Positions 10,701 through 22,962 of a DNA stretch of 58,532 bases are shown here, piece after piece. Positions within the stretch are counted from its first letter, which is position 1. Every line of letters starts with the position of its first letter. The stretch comes from Blattamonas nauphoetae. Its lineage: Eukaryota > Preaxostyla > Oxymonadida. The stretch covers positions 1 through 58,532 of the forward strand of contig JARBJD010000406.1 in NCBI GenBank assembly GCA_033064195.1. Reading direction: 5' to 3'. Made by a program: the position numbers and the translations under genes. Under the pieces are notes generated by a model that saw only the letters and a list, made by a program, of their open reading frames with translations, was not told where the DNA came from and searched no databases.

Positions 10701-12022
10701 TGCATCTTGTCCAACCAACGTCAGCGTGTATTCCACTCCTTTCTCCAACTCCACACTCGAAAACGACAGCGTCACTCTCCCTTTTGTTGAGGCATCCAGT
10801 TCACTCACTTCAATCGCAGACAGTCGAGCCACTGTTGGAATCGTGAACGAGACAGGGTGGTCGATGTTGATCAGCATTGTTGAATCTGTCACACTCTTCA
10901 CTTCTTTCACAATCCATGTTCCTCTTTCGAACCATGGGGAATCAAGAGTAATCAATCCCAAGTCCTTCGTTCCTGTTGATTTTCCATCAGGATCTGTCTT
11001 CAACTCCACAACGAACCACGAGTCATCGTGCAATGTCACTTCATACTCTCCATCTTCAAAGTCTCTTCCTTCAAAATCAACATTCACTTTTGTGTGGCTG
11101 GCATCCAATGAACAGACTGCTGAGATGAGTGAAGGTGGAATCTTTGCGCTTTCGAAGATGGGAGACGTTGAGAATGAAATGACGTGGCCAGGAAGAAAGG
11201 CAGCGACGATGGAATAATCGGAGAGAGGTGTCTGAAGAAGTCCAGTCTCACCAATCGACACAGAACACGATCCAATCGACGACGACATCGAGAACTTCAA
11301 AACGCGACCAATGTTTGGAATCCCATCTGTCACTTCCTTTCGCTCTCCCACAACATTCGACATAACTACCAACAATGTTCCAGACACTGCCTTGTTCAGT
11401 GTCACTTTTACATCAGCTGTCGTTCCTTCCACTTCTGCAGTGAGGGCTGTGAGGGTGATTGTGGCTGGAGATTGGTTGAGGAGATTGCTGAAATCTTTCC
11501 CGGTTTGGTTTACGAAGATCAGACTTGAGGCTTTGTCCGATGACGATGCACAATTTGAGACGGTCGTTGAGGAAAACGTTGGATAAGGACTTGAATAATG
11601 GGATATCACATGACCAATTCCTGTTGCAGCCGAACCCTCATCGAAGAGGAGGGAAGAGAGCTGAACAGATGGACAGATATGTAAAAACATTGCGCCTCCA
11701 CCGACATTCGAACCTGCATTGGTCTGTTTGCAGTTCAGGAAGAGACAATTCGAGATGGCGCCTCCATTCGTCGCTGGATCCCAGTTGGACAAACCAATTG
11801 CTCCTCCATTACGTTCTGCTTCTGTTTCAATGAAGACACATTCTGAGATGGCTAGACTACAGGGACTGGAGATATCTAAAGAGCCATCGGTAATAGCGGA
11901 ACAAGACGTGAAAGACGATGAGTTGAGAGTGACAGTGTTTGTCGATCCTGGGGGACACTTGATGTAGATTGCTCCACCAGAAAAAGCTTCAGAGTAAGAG
12001 TGAAATGAGCAAGAGTCGATTG
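7782..12022 (-). pseudogene. Surface protein with beta-helix ectodomain and kinase-like tail (left copy, 5'-truncated)
   Basis: A continuous frame of about 1,410 codons ending in TAG. About residues 1-130 are the end of a parallel beta-helix (repeated GGAI and SNC/TSC turns, as in pectin-lyase-like folds). Several Ig/TIG-like beta segments of about 100 residues follow, then a second S/T/N-rich beta-helix (about 780-1000). One membrane helix lies near 1100-1126 (WIIPVAVAALLAVGFLVML), followed by RVRRDRKQK, a stop-transfer signal. The cytoplasmic tail resembles the C-lobe of a TKL-type kinase: RWGAPEQ (APE motif), FRLGLLLWEMETGEIPF and HRPTL. No HRD or DFG motif is seen, so it is probably a pseudokinase. 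The start, signal peptide and first part of the ectodomain are missing because homology stops at element A. Confidence 0.8.
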
Positions 12023-12075
12023 GCACCGCCCTTCCAGTAGGTGCTGTTCAAACCTCGGTCCCTCTGATAATGAGA
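12023..12075. repeat. Element A left terminus with tip hairpin
   Basis: Inverted match to 16709-16761. Tip hairpin is 12023-12044: stem GCACC/GGTGC, loop 12 nt. Inside it lies a CAAACC core, then CTCTGATAATGAG. The sequence beyond the tip continues to match the right end of element B for about 40 bp. Confidence 0.85.
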
Positions 12076-12472
12076 AGTGGTCCGAAGTAAGGGGTCGGTC
12101 TAAATTGAACACAATGATTATGAACACTTCAGATGTTTTCCTTCCCCCTGCACGAACGCCTTTCTCGAAATTATGCGACACCTTACTCAACTAAACATAA
12201 ATTGCCAACGAGGCGAAGAATCGACGACATTTCTTCTGACAAACGAAACGAAGATTAAAACTGTTCAGTCGTCTTATCACGTTCCTCTCCCACAACACTA
12301 ATCTCGCACTCGTCATCCATTGAATATATCGCAACAATGGACTCAAAGCTTGAAGCACCAACACTCTGGGCGACGATTTGAATCACGATCAAACGACCTC
12401 TTCAGAATCGACGAGTATCTCTTCTGACGAAGTTCCAGCCTCCACTCACCAGAATCTCTCTAAATTCTGAAT

Positions 12473-12585
12473 GAAGTTGCAACCACTTTCCAGGCTCGCA
12501 AGAAAGTTGGAGAAGACAAAGCGATTGTCCGATCAATCTCAAAGGCGTTCGAATTACTTGCAGAGGAGGAAGGTTCGAAGATATA
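12473..12585 (+). pseudogene. Protein-like fragment inside element A
   Basis: A 37-codon stretch ending in TAA reads as a normal helical protein segment (FQARKKVGEDKAIVRSIS and then FELLAEEE). Frames before and after are closed. It may be a remnant of a host gene or of a gene of element A. No family is recognised; recorded because its composition differs from chance translations of this region. Confidence 0.3.
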
Positions 12586-13421
12586 ACAAGTACAATTCAC
12601 AAGCACCCAACTCCGGTACTTCGGCGTGCTCTCGTCGGCCAGACACAGCATCCGACTCAATCGATGACAATCAGTCCAACAATCCTGCTCCGAGCAAAAC
12701 AAACCAGACAGGAGGCACCCCGTTTATGATTAGGGGCGTATCAACCAAATCCGGTGGTGGCGATTGCAGGACAAATGCCTCCCGCAGCGTCCACTTTTCC
12801 AGGCGGTTGAAAGTATCCAGATTCGCTCTTAGCTGACATGGCACCATCTACAAGTGCTCAAGGTGTCCAGTTCCACGTGCCGAGACTGTTACACTCCCCG
12901 GTCATGATGTCATGGGGTGATAACAATCGAGACATGACGAAACAGAAAAACTCCTCGATTTGGGGGAGATACGTCGCAGTCGACTTTAAGGAGAATGGGG
13001 GGATAAGCGACCGAAATCGAGCAGAATCTTCACAGCATCTTTACAAATAGTGAGTATTTCACCACCCTCATAAATCAAGTCATTAATTTGCGGACGATCA
13101 TCCTGAATAGTTGATGCAGCTATCTTGATCCTACCGAGCATCACATCCAGTTAATAGTTGAGTGACGGAGACCCCAGAAGAGTCAATACCATTCTTCAAG
13201 ATTTCACGGAGAAGCGATCGGAATGAAACCGCGGATTAACAATCCCCCCAACAGTTAAAGAAATCAGCGATGGACCATTTATTATCCGGCAAGTAGTGAT
13301 AAAACCCTTTTGAATTCCCCGATCGTCTTGATCCAAGCAGGGGTTCACAACTCGCAATGCCGTCAAGCGAGGGGCATCTAGTGGTCTTAACGTTGCGCTA
13401 AACGGGTTGTGGACCGACCTA

Positions 13422-14019
13422 ATAGTGGTGTCACCAATACGTTCGATGTCAACAATTCGTGCTTTTTTCTGGAATTATCACTTTTGGTCAAACTAAGAAA
13501 AAAATAAAATTTTAGAATTTTCTTCCCACTGGATCCTGAGAAAACCTCAAAACACGTTATACAGCGAAACGCCACACATTTTCCAAACTTTCGACGATCA
13601 TTTTTCCATATCCAGACATCCGTTTGAGACCGAAGAAAAAGCATTATTTTCGTAAACATATCGATAAAAGACACTCAAAAAAATAAAAAATTTTTTCCCA
13701 TGATATTTTTCTGGGCGAAAAACAGCCTTTTTTCATATCGTCCCAGATACCCATGATTTTTTTTCCAATTTTTTTTCAAAATGTTCATTTCACCAAATAA
13801 ACGTTTCTGTGGAAAATTTCATCAAAATCGGTTCACAGGTTGTGAAGTTATGACGAGAACACATGAAAAAAGTGGTTGAAAAGAGCTATTGTGAGGATTT
13901 TTTGGGATCCAGTGGGAAGAAAATTCTAAAATTTTATTTTTTTCTTAGTTTGACCAAAAGTGATCATTCCAGAAAAAAGCACGAATTGTTGACATGGAAC
14001 GTATTGGTGACGCCACTAT
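13422..14019. mobile_element. Non-autonomous TA-flanked element E nested in element A
   Basis: About 598 bp with long inverted ends (13422 to about 13545 and about 13895 to 14019). The outer bases read TA then GTGGTGTCACC on the left and GGTGACGCCAC then TA on the right. A TA duplication and such ends fit a Tc1/mariner-type foldback MITE. The interior is AT-rich and without coding capacity. It entered after element A was in place. Confidence 0.75.
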
Positions 14020-16708
14020 AAACAATCTTCACAAGATTAGAACCGATAAATCAGCCCAAAATACGAACATCATCCTTCGCTTATTAAAGCCCCCCTTCAG
14101 CTCGACAATCAGACTCGATTTGACGTTGAATGACAATATTGGAAACGTTTCGTTGAAACACCGTTTAAATGGGAGGTCGATATAGCTTCCTAGTGAACCC
14201 CGGTTCAGCAAGATAAAATGTTCCAAACAACACACTTGGATCCCGTTGAGTCGTTCCTAGAGACAAGAATATCAAAATAACACTCTATTACCAATCGGAT
14301 CCTTCATCCGTTCCTCTTTTCGAAATTGGGGGGAAGCCGAATAGGCAGTGCTACCAGATGATGATTCCTCCGACAGTAACTCTCACACTGTCTTCCCCTG
14401 GTGTCTTCCCATCAAAGTATAATCACTCCCGAAACAATGAAGCGAGCCCACGATACGATTGCCTCGATTGTTCGGTATCGCCTGAAAGCAAGATATTCTC
14501 ATCAACTCGGACAGCAGTTTCTCACATATTCAGTTTATTTCGGGCATCATCGCTCATGGGCCATACTCAGTCTTCAAGATTGTTGAGAACTATACTCTCG
14601 CCTGTCCAACACCGAGACATGTTGATTTTGTTCATACAGATAGCGGAAAGAATTTCACGCAAGGAAATGTCGAGCCTTTCGTCACAGTTGGAGTGACGGC
14701 CCGGGCAGCAGCCTCATATATTCCAAATCTATTCCTGGAATCATCGCGAATGTACGATTCCCATTTTTCAGCTCTGTGGCACTATCGACGGAAATCCGGG
14801 GAAATATTACTCGCTAACCACGACAGCCCACTGTCGATCACGTCACCAGACACTGATGTGTCAATTCATCACGAAGATTGCCTGGTTCAACAAAACGTCA
14901 CAAATGATAGCAATCTCCGAAGGAAGGAGATCAGAATCAAACCTGAACGACATGTGCGGCAACTCAAGTACCAGTTGCGATTGTCCAGACCTTCGTTGAG
15001 AGCAAGATGAAGTCCACAAGATTCAAATGATGCCGATCGGAGGAAGAAAACGTTTGGAGAGAACTGTAAGCTCATAGCCACGCAACTCAAGTTCCAGTTG
15101 CATTTGGGTCATCCATTCGGTCAAGCGCAGGGGGGAAACGCACAAAGTTGACACCCATTCCCAGCCTCCCCGTCAAGAGGCTCAACCATGGTAATCCGTC
15201 ATCAATGATTGACAACTCCGAGACGATAGTGACAGCTGCCATCTCAGAACAACGGAATCTGCCAGCCATAAATCAGCAAAAGTGAGATGGCAACATCAAG
15301 GCAAAGGGAAGTGGCGTCCCAACCGTATTCATCTCGAAATTACCTCCGTTCGACAAGCATCAAAGTTTTCGATGTCAAGACATCGCAGAAACGTCAGCGA
15401 CAATTAAGTCAATATTAAAATGCAGAAATATGGCATAGGACGCAAACTCGATACAACGATGTCAAAGATGGCGAGGAGTCCATCAAGTTCTAAGTCGCTG
15501 TGGCGGAATAAACACTGTCGTCGAATTCCTCAACGATTCACTCGCTCACCATCCCAAGTTGGAGCCCAATCTCGTGGCATCGGGAATTGCTCTGATTAAA
15601 GACATTACCTTCTTTTCAAGTTGGACGAATTGATTATCGCTCTCACCCCATATATCCGACTCACCTCACCGATATCATCAACGGAGCCATATCAAGACTG
15701 AATCCTCCACACTGTCATCTTCTCCGAAGAACCACAATTCATGAAAACGGCTGAGACTCCCTTTCCGACTGCGATTTCCATCCATTTAAATTGACACAGT
15801 CTAGATAGTCAACAACATCACAATTCCGTCATTAATTCTGGTTGTTATGTTGTCAAGAACCACACTGAGAGATCACCAGACGACAGGAATGCTCAACATG
15901 TCCCGGATAAGCACTTCGTCGACAGGACCAGGATCACTACACGCAGTCTTGGAATCAAAGGCGGACAAACATTCTCCACCTTTCGATTCCACGCCCAGGG
16001 AGAGAGTGAAACAAGATACTATCTATCGGGAAAACTGTGGAAATCGCAATGTCAACAGAACCAGTTGTTTCACAGAAAAGATGTGATGATCACTACATAG
16101 CTGGTGTGATGGAGTGACACATTCACAGTGTTGGCGACTTGCCACATTTCAAGGCCATTCCGTTGCAGCAATAATTTGGGAAGAAGGACACAACGACAAG
16201 TACTCCCCACACGTTCAACGGACAGGGAAGGAGTCTCCATTGGAGGGGAGATTTGTTCACCGCCACTAAAGTCGTAGGGAGAAGACAAACTTTGAGCTGA
16301 TTCGTTTGAAAGGATGACGATGTTCGGCATCAAAGCGAGCGGCCGCGTCATCGCGACAGATTTGGAACAAGAAAATGTCTGAACCAAGAGCTCCAGATAT
16401 CAGAACTACCGTCCACTCTGTGCTTCTCCACAACCGTGCAGGCAGGTTGTTGCACTCTCATGACGAATCCACTTGCCATCTTTACGGTGAGGATCTCTGT
16501 TTGTTCCCGTTCGCGCTTCGCGCCTGTCGCAGCAGAAGTCTCTCCGCGTCATCATAGCGTCAAGACAACTCAGCGGCCTGTGGCAGCCCTTTCGAAGGGA
16601 GTCACGGTCTCTCTAACGAGCATGGTCCAAAGAGTAAAACCCAAGACAATGGATGCCTTTTCTTTTCAGCTCATCTATCACTTGTTTTCTTTCTGTTCCT
16701 TTCAAGTC

Positions 16709-16761
16709 TCATTATCAGAGGGACCGAGGTTTGAACAGCACCTACTGGAAGGGCGGTGCTT
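16709..16761. repeat. Element A right terminus with tip hairpin
   Basis: Inverted match to 12023-12075. Tip hairpin is 16740-16761. It abuts element B with no spacer. Confidence 0.85.
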
Positions 16762-17099
16762 GTACCAAACCGAGGTTCCTCTTGATGACCTGCTACCACA
16801 AGCCGCGAGGGGCAGGGGACCAGTTTACCAGTTCCCTTTGGAACTCTCTTTACAAAGACTTACAACAGTTTTTTGTTCCTCGTTGAGGATTTTCTGTTGC
16901 AAGCATATAAGTTTTTTGTTTCCTCTTTCGTCGCATTGCGACAGTCCCTTTCTTCATGGGCTCGCCCTGATGATTGGAAAATGTAAGGTGACCAGAATCT
17001 TCTAGGTTTTGAAGTGTTCTTGTTCTCATTGGTCCTATTTGGACCGACCCCTTACTTCGGACCACTTCTCATTATCAGAGGAACCTCGGTTTGGTACAA
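16762..17099. mobile_element. Small companion element B (338 bp)
   Basis: The 23 bp perfect inverted ends start TTGTACCAAACCGAGG (16762-16784 and 17077-17099). B abuts the right end of element A. Inside its right tip it matches the left end of A for about 40 bp (CTCTGATAATGAG through a GGTCGGTC block), whereas inside its left tip it does not match A. It has no coding capacity. Several short hairpins occur inside, including TCCTC-GTT-GAGGA (16877-16889) and GTCGC-ATT-GCGAC. The first hairpin is shared, with covariation, by element D. Confidence 0.75.
16866..16896 (+). other. Conserved hairpin motif in element B
   Basis: CAG, a T-run, GT, stem TCCTC, loop GTT, stem GAGGA, a T-run, CTG. The same layout in element D (23993-24018) has stem TCCCT/AGGGA. 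Two adjacent base pairs differ in a way that preserves pairing. Confidence 0.5.
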
Positions 17100-17100
17100 G

Positions 17101-19427
17101 AAGAGAGCGAGCAGGTCAGCAGAGAGAGGGAGGACTCTGAGGAAAATAGAACTTCACCCAGCGATGGCTCGTCGAGAGGGAGTCTGGAGGAGTGTTTGTT
17201 CGCGATATTGGAGCTTTCTCGTCATCACGGGTTCTGGTCTGATTCTATTCCTTGTTTGGAAGGATGCTGCCAAGAGGACACTTCTTCGCATCGAATGATG
17301 TGGTGGAATCGAGTGATCTGACGATGAGAGGAAATGAAACTCGGATCAGATTCTGGGATGATATTCGTGGAAGAGGAGGGAAGAAGACTGGCAAGTTGGA
17401 TGGGAATGTGGTCGGATTTGAGACGATGTTCGTGTTCAGGAACAGCTCGGTTTGTCTGTGGTCGTTGGAGTTGGATTGTGGTGTTGAAGGAGTTGGGACA
17501 GCTCGTGTGTTGGGATCTTGTGTGGTTGTGTCGTTGTGCTCGATTCGTTCGAACATGGAATGCTCGCCATTTGTGGTTTGTTGGATGGGAGAGACTGACT
17601 GGAACTCGATCACCCTGACATCGAGTTCTCACGTGTCATCATGCTCTCCTTCTCTTCTTCCTCTGGTTGGGATTTGTGACGACTCGATTCGCTCTGGCAA
17701 GACTGGAACTGCATCGCATGGATGATTGGACGGAACAGACAGAACTGAGGGTTGCACATCGTCTGTTTCGATCACAGGCACTTCGATTAAGCTTCGTGAT
17801 GGTGATTTGATTTTGGGGACAGGTCCTCTGATTGGGTCACTGGACTTGGACAGAGCTGGAAATGATGTGGAGACGAAATCAGTGTCGACATCGTTGGTTG
17901 GTTGTGTTCTTGTGAACATGACATCACGATGCTCATCAGAAGGGATTGAAGTTGGGAGTTGGTTTGGTCAGTCGATTGTTGGGAGTGTTGTGTCGTCGTG
18001 TTCGAACCATCTCTATGGAACATCGATTCGTTCGCTGAATGGTGGAGGGAGTCTTCTGAGTCTGAACTCATCATTTGTGTCGTGCCTGGTGGACGCCACA
18101 AACGAGAACAAGCCGTTCACTGCCCAAACGAACCTAACTACCGACCATTCTCTCTTTTCATTCAAGCACTGCACGTTCAAGGGATGCTCTTCAATTGGCA
18201 GTCTTGGTGGTGCAATCTCCTGCCGCGATATCTATTGCGAAGTCTCAATCGACTCTTGCTCATTTCACTCTTACTCTGAAGCTTTTTCTGGTGGAGCAAT
18301 CTACATCAAGTGTCCCCCAGGATCGACAAACACTGTCACTCTCAACTCATCGTCTTTCACGTCTTGTTCCGCTATTACCGATGGCTCTTTAGATATCTCC
18401 AGTCCCTGTAGTCTAGCCATCTCAGAATGTGTCTTCATTGAAACAGAAGCAGAACGTAATGGAGGAGCAATTGGTTTGTCCAACTGGGATCCAGCGACGA
18501 ATGGAGGCGCCATCTCGAATTGTCTCTTCCTGAACTGCAAACAGACCAATGCAGGTTCGAATGTCGGTGGAGGCGCAATGTTTTTACATATCTGTCCATC
18601 TGTTCAGCTCTCTTCCCTCCTCTTCGATGAGGGTTCGGCTGCAACAGGAATTGGTCATGTGATATCCCATTATTCAAGTCCTTATCCAACGTTTTCCTCA
18701 ACGACCGTCTCAAATTGTGCATCGTCATCGGACAAAGCCTCAAGTCTGATCTTCGTAAACCAAACCGGGAAAGATTTCAGCAATCTCCTCAACCAATCTC
18801 CAGCCACAATCACCCTCACAGCCCTCACTGCAGAAGTGGAAGGAACGACAGCTGATGTAAAAGTGACACTGAACAAGGCAGTGTCTGGAACATTGTTGGT
18901 AGTTATGTCGAATGTTGTGGGAGAGCGAAAGGATGTGACAGATGGGATTCCAAACATTGGTCGCGTTTTGAAGTTCTCGATGTGGTCGTCGTCGATTGGA
19001 TCGTGTTCTGTGTCGATTGGTGAGACTGGACTTCTTCAGACACCTCTCTCCGATTATTCCATCGTCGCTGCCTTTCTTCCTGGTCACGTCGTTTCATTGT
19101 CAACGTCTCCCATCTTCGAAAGCCCAAAGATTCCACCTTCACTCATCTCAGCAGTCTGTTCATTGGATGCCAGCCACACAAAAGTGAATGTTGATTTTGA
19201 AGGAAGAGACTTTGAAGATGGAGAGTATGAAGTGACATTGCACGATGACTCGTGGTTCGTTGTGGAGTTGAAGACAGATCCTGATGGAAAATCAACAGGA
19301 ACGAAGGACTTGGGATTGATTACTCTTGATTCCCCATGGTTCGAAAGAGGAACATGGATTGTGAAAGAAGTGAAGAGTGTGACAGATTCAACAATGCTGA
19401 TCAACATCACCCATCCTGTCTCGTTCA
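17101..19427 (+). pseudogene. Surface protein, right copy, 5' part (before C+D)
   Basis: This is the upstream part of the gene whose remainder is 24226-27287. From 18246 on it mirrors the left copy. Upstream, 17252-19427 keeps one frame apart from a single TGA at 17723. The encoded ectodomain is beta-helix-like, with repeats such as SIVGSVVSSCSNH and SLLSLNSSFVSCL and free cysteines in turns. The true start is unclear: in this frame a TGA lies at 17240, while another frame offers ATG at 17164 followed by a hydrophobic stretch (SFLVITGSGLILFLVW) that could be a signal anchor. A frame change or a small intron near 17240 would connect them. Element B ends one base before the interval, so the promoter may have been displaced. 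Confidence 0.7.
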
Positions 19428-19949
19428 GGACTTCGATAAATCTCAGTCCACAACCAAACCGGGTCCCTCAACATACGAGAGAGAGCCGCGAAATGATTAA
19501 GGGCTGGCCAAGTTCAACAAGGACACAAACGTTTATACGCCTCCGTATATCTATCGACGCAATTCTTTGGGGTTTACTCCCTCGACTCTCTCGTGCCTGT
19601 TATCACGAGCTTCTTTATCCACAGTTTTTGTCAGTGTTTTTAACAACAAGCTCGCCTCCTTTTCAACACTATCGAACTTCTATTTACATCAACGATCGTA
19701 CTAAGTTACGGATGAGGATCTCACAAATGTTCCTCATAGTCAATCTTGGAGGAAATTTCCGCGCAGATAGCATCAACCGCGATGAAGATCACTCAACTCC
19801 GTCGTTATTTTCATGTCTGAACGCCAACGTCCCACAGGGGGGCAGAAGGAAAGTGTTCGGATTTACAATACTAATAATACCATGGGCTACTTTTCGAAAC
19901 ACATTGGACCTCAAGGCTGAGTCGCGATCAACAACCTGTCGACATAGAA

Positions 19950-20111
19950 GAATATACAACATCGTTTCTGGCAAATCTCACGACATCAGGGCTCAATGGG
20001 AGACTAAAAGAAGTGATCACTCATGGGACTGGTGAAATATACGAGAAGTTCCGCAAGATCGGAGAGCCTACTTTTGCCACCAGATTGGTCAACTGGCCCT
20101 CGCGTCGATAG
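19950..20111 (+). pseudogene. Protein-like fragment inside element C
   Basis: About 53 codons ending in TAG read like ordinary protein (THGTGEIYEKFRKIGEP within it). Neighbouring sequence is closed in this frame. A second such stretch near 20525-20605 contains GLIQAPGKDDFTQDE. No family is recognised. These may be remnants of a transposase or of captured host genes. Confidence 0.3.
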
Positions 20112-22962
20112 ATCTTTGAGGCGTGCAGTGCAGCAGAAATAACTCATCTAACGATTGTTCATGATCAGATTGCATGAATACGAGTTTACTATTTCATACA
20201 ATTCGGTCTTCATTCGAACGATCAAAAATACTGCATCATGATTATGGTTAACGTCAACGAAGGCATATATCGATATATTACGATTGTAGAGTTTCATCAG
20301 ACAGCACTAGCGAACTCTATTCGGCGGGACCAATCGAATCATTTCGATCCAAGGGAACCATGCGCATGACGCTCAAATGGAAAAATTCCAGCAGGGGATC
20401 GAGGAGAACAAACTAACATAGGACTATACAGATGAGTTCATGTCTTTGGAGACTTTCCCAAGTCAATATTTTGTACCTCCTGTATCAACGCACCCCAAAC
20501 CGAAATGGATCTTGATCTACACTTTATCCTGTTTTCGCCGGACTCATTCAAGCTCCTGGGAAAGATGATTTTACACAAGATGAAATTTCGCCTGCAATCA
20601 TTTGAGAAACCGTCCTTCAACCGCAGCCTGCGACCATCGCAATTATCGAATGAAGTACAGATGGATATCTCCACTCCTCGAATTTTGGGAGAATATCATC
20701 GCTCATCGCGACGTTCCGGATCAATGTCACCTCACCTGGCCTGTCGGGTAGACAAGAGCACCGGGGTTGGATTGGGAGGCAAACCAAGGATAGGATTACT
20801 ATCAATACGACAAGAGACACCACGGGAACAAGACAGAGAAAATGTCAACGGAACTGGGAGGGATGGTGATGTATCAGCATAACTCCACCATCTGATGGAC
20901 GAGGAGCAGCCAATCAATCAAATCCCGCTCATCTCGAGTGACGATATAGTTGACTGACAAATATCGCTGGGGAGAAGACAAGGAATAGAACATTACTTTC
21001 CCTCACTGAGCAGCGAAGACAAAGTTTAACTCTCATCTCTATTTTGACAAACAGAACCGGTCAAGCTGGATGGTGAATCATATTCCAACAAACCACGACG
21101 AGAGGAGGAGATTCCTTCCTCACAGAATGGAACACAACTACCATCATCAGAGTACTCAGTTGGAAGCGCAAACTCGTCACAATCCGCTTCTGGGAATCGG
21201 AACAAGCAGTGTGGGAAGAAGATCGTTGTCTTCTTCCTCTGACACCTTCGTTCAGGTGATAGGGAAACGTCCACGGAGCCGACTCGGGATTCAACAGGAA
21301 ATCCATCAATCACCTTTCTCCACGGGCTCCAGCCTTCTGAAAGGGATCGAGCTTACATCCTCGATCGAACATGACGAAAGATAGTTGACATTCGGAATAA
21401 CTTGGTCAAAACTCACTGCTGTTGTGATTAGTGTCTGCGTAGTGAAGTGAACTTGATTACTACAAACACGATGTAGCTCAATCAAGTCAGAAACGCAGTT
21501 CAACCATCTTCGACGGAGAAGATAGTGGTTACGAAGGAACAAGAAATGATGGAGAGGACACCTGAGTAGTGATGGAATGCGACTTAATGAACAGCCGGTA
21601 GATCATTCTGGCTCACGTAGCCAATACCAATACGGATGGGTGGGGTTGTTCCCGAACCGGCAGTGACAGAAAGTTTCCTTGATCATGAACGAGGATTCTC
21701 TCAGAGAGTGGAAGATCCTCTTCCATATGGGTTCGGAGAGATTGTTCGTGTACACGAAACTGAACACTACAAGGACCTTTGCAGGTGTTCGAAATTACCC
21801 CCAAAATATCCCAGTTGGGAAGGATGGACCCAGCATCGATCACAGCGACTCCAGGAAAGCTCGTGACGCAATTCAGAATCATCACTGGGGTCTCAGTACG
21901 GGATCACACTCGGAGACAAGTGATCTTCCATGAATTCTTGACCAACCAAACTTCAATCGACACCACAACCATCTGCAACTCTTCCACAACTTCCAGATTC
22001 AATCTCAACCTCATCCACCAGTTTGAAAATGATCCCAGCGAATCGGAAAGGGACAGGATTGTTGGAGGGAAAGTTAGTTGTGTCCGTCCATCCTGAGACA
22101 GTTGAACCACGAGCTGTGTTGGCGAATATATCGATTGTCTGAATTCAGATGGAACGATGCCGATTCGATTACAGAATGTGATTGTTTGGAAAGTAAAAGA
22201 GAATCTGACGACGACTTTCCCAAACTCGGCAAAGAGGAGTGTTGAACACTCACTCCCTCCTCCACTGCGAGTGAAGACAGAACCGTTCAGCGACTCAGCC
22301 ATCTTCAGCTCGTGCTCGTTCCTTCTTTCTTCCTCACTGCTTCTTCCTTCTTGCGTGCTGTGCCGCTGACAGAAGCAACTCCAACTTTTTTGGTGAACTA
22401 GATGGAAGCAGTGTTACGAGGAACAACATGGCAGTTCCTCTCGAACAGATCTTATTTAGAATCAGAAAGTTTCAGACAGAGACAACGTAAATTGTCTACA
22501 GTGGGGACAAGATGAATGAAAGACACGATGTGGAGGATACATAATCGTGAGTTCCCTTCGTGCATGAGATCTGTGAAACCTCCCCTATTTCTCCCGCTAA
22601 CATATTATTAAATCGCTAACCAGCCAGACTTGTGGACTCTTTTTTCCAAGGCGCTTCCCTTGAGTGATGTGACTGGGGACGAACTCCTTTTTGCACTCAG
22701 CGGTGCAGGTCAGGCAACCAGAGGGATAGATGGATGAATGACAGATATCAAGCAACTTGGAGTGAAGCCATGTTGAAGAGGAGAAGCAGGCAATGATTGT
22801 GAGGGGTTACGACAAGGAAGATGTCAAGTCATTGATGAGGGGATGATTGAGACGAAGCCACTCGGCAAGAGAGAGACAGAATCAAGGTGTGTTGTTTTGT
22901 TGAAGGAGGTCTGACGTGGACGGAAGGAAGGAAGTGTACGTCTCCCCACACACACAGTCTGA

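Larger units (their letters stand above)
1..12022. repeat. Left arm of a large inverted duplication
   Basis: This arm is the reverse complement of 18246-35665 once the insertions in the right arm (19428-24225 and 32044-32857) are set aside. Shared parts, in order, are a Polinton terminus, a DIRS-like element, a short flank and the 3' part of a surface-protein gene. The match stops at 12022, where element A begins; its mirror point is 18246. The arms differ by scattered substitutions, two or three dense patches of substitutions, a tandem-repeat copy number (7 against 4) and the two insertions. The outer limit is unknown because the arm runs off the window. Confidence 0.93.
12023..16761. mobile_element. 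Terminal-inverted-repeat element A (copy 1), unknown superfamily
   Basis: This 4.7 kb element has inverted termini of about 53 bp (12023-12075 and 16709-16761) starting GCACCGCCCTTCCAGTAGG. Each tip can fold as GCACC, 12 nt loop, GGTGC. TTG lies just outside both ends (12020-12022, 16762-16764), compatible with a 3 bp target duplication, though the right TTG also belongs to element B. The interior has no long frame, only short protein-like stretches in shifting frames and the nested element E. A partial second copy lies at 57244-57531. I do not recognise a transposase. Confidence 0.75.

Noticed and set aside
12020-16764. Firm 3 bp TTG target duplication for element A
   Set aside because: The right TTG is also the first three bases of element B, and the host sequence does not resume after it.
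12023-17099. Helitron for the A+B pair
   Set aside because: Inverted termini at both ends and no CTRR-type 3' end; Helitrons lack terminal inverted repeats.
17723-17725. TGA readthrough or altered genetic code
   Set aside because: TGA, TAA and TAG all end long frames elsewhere in the window, so a local defect is simpler.
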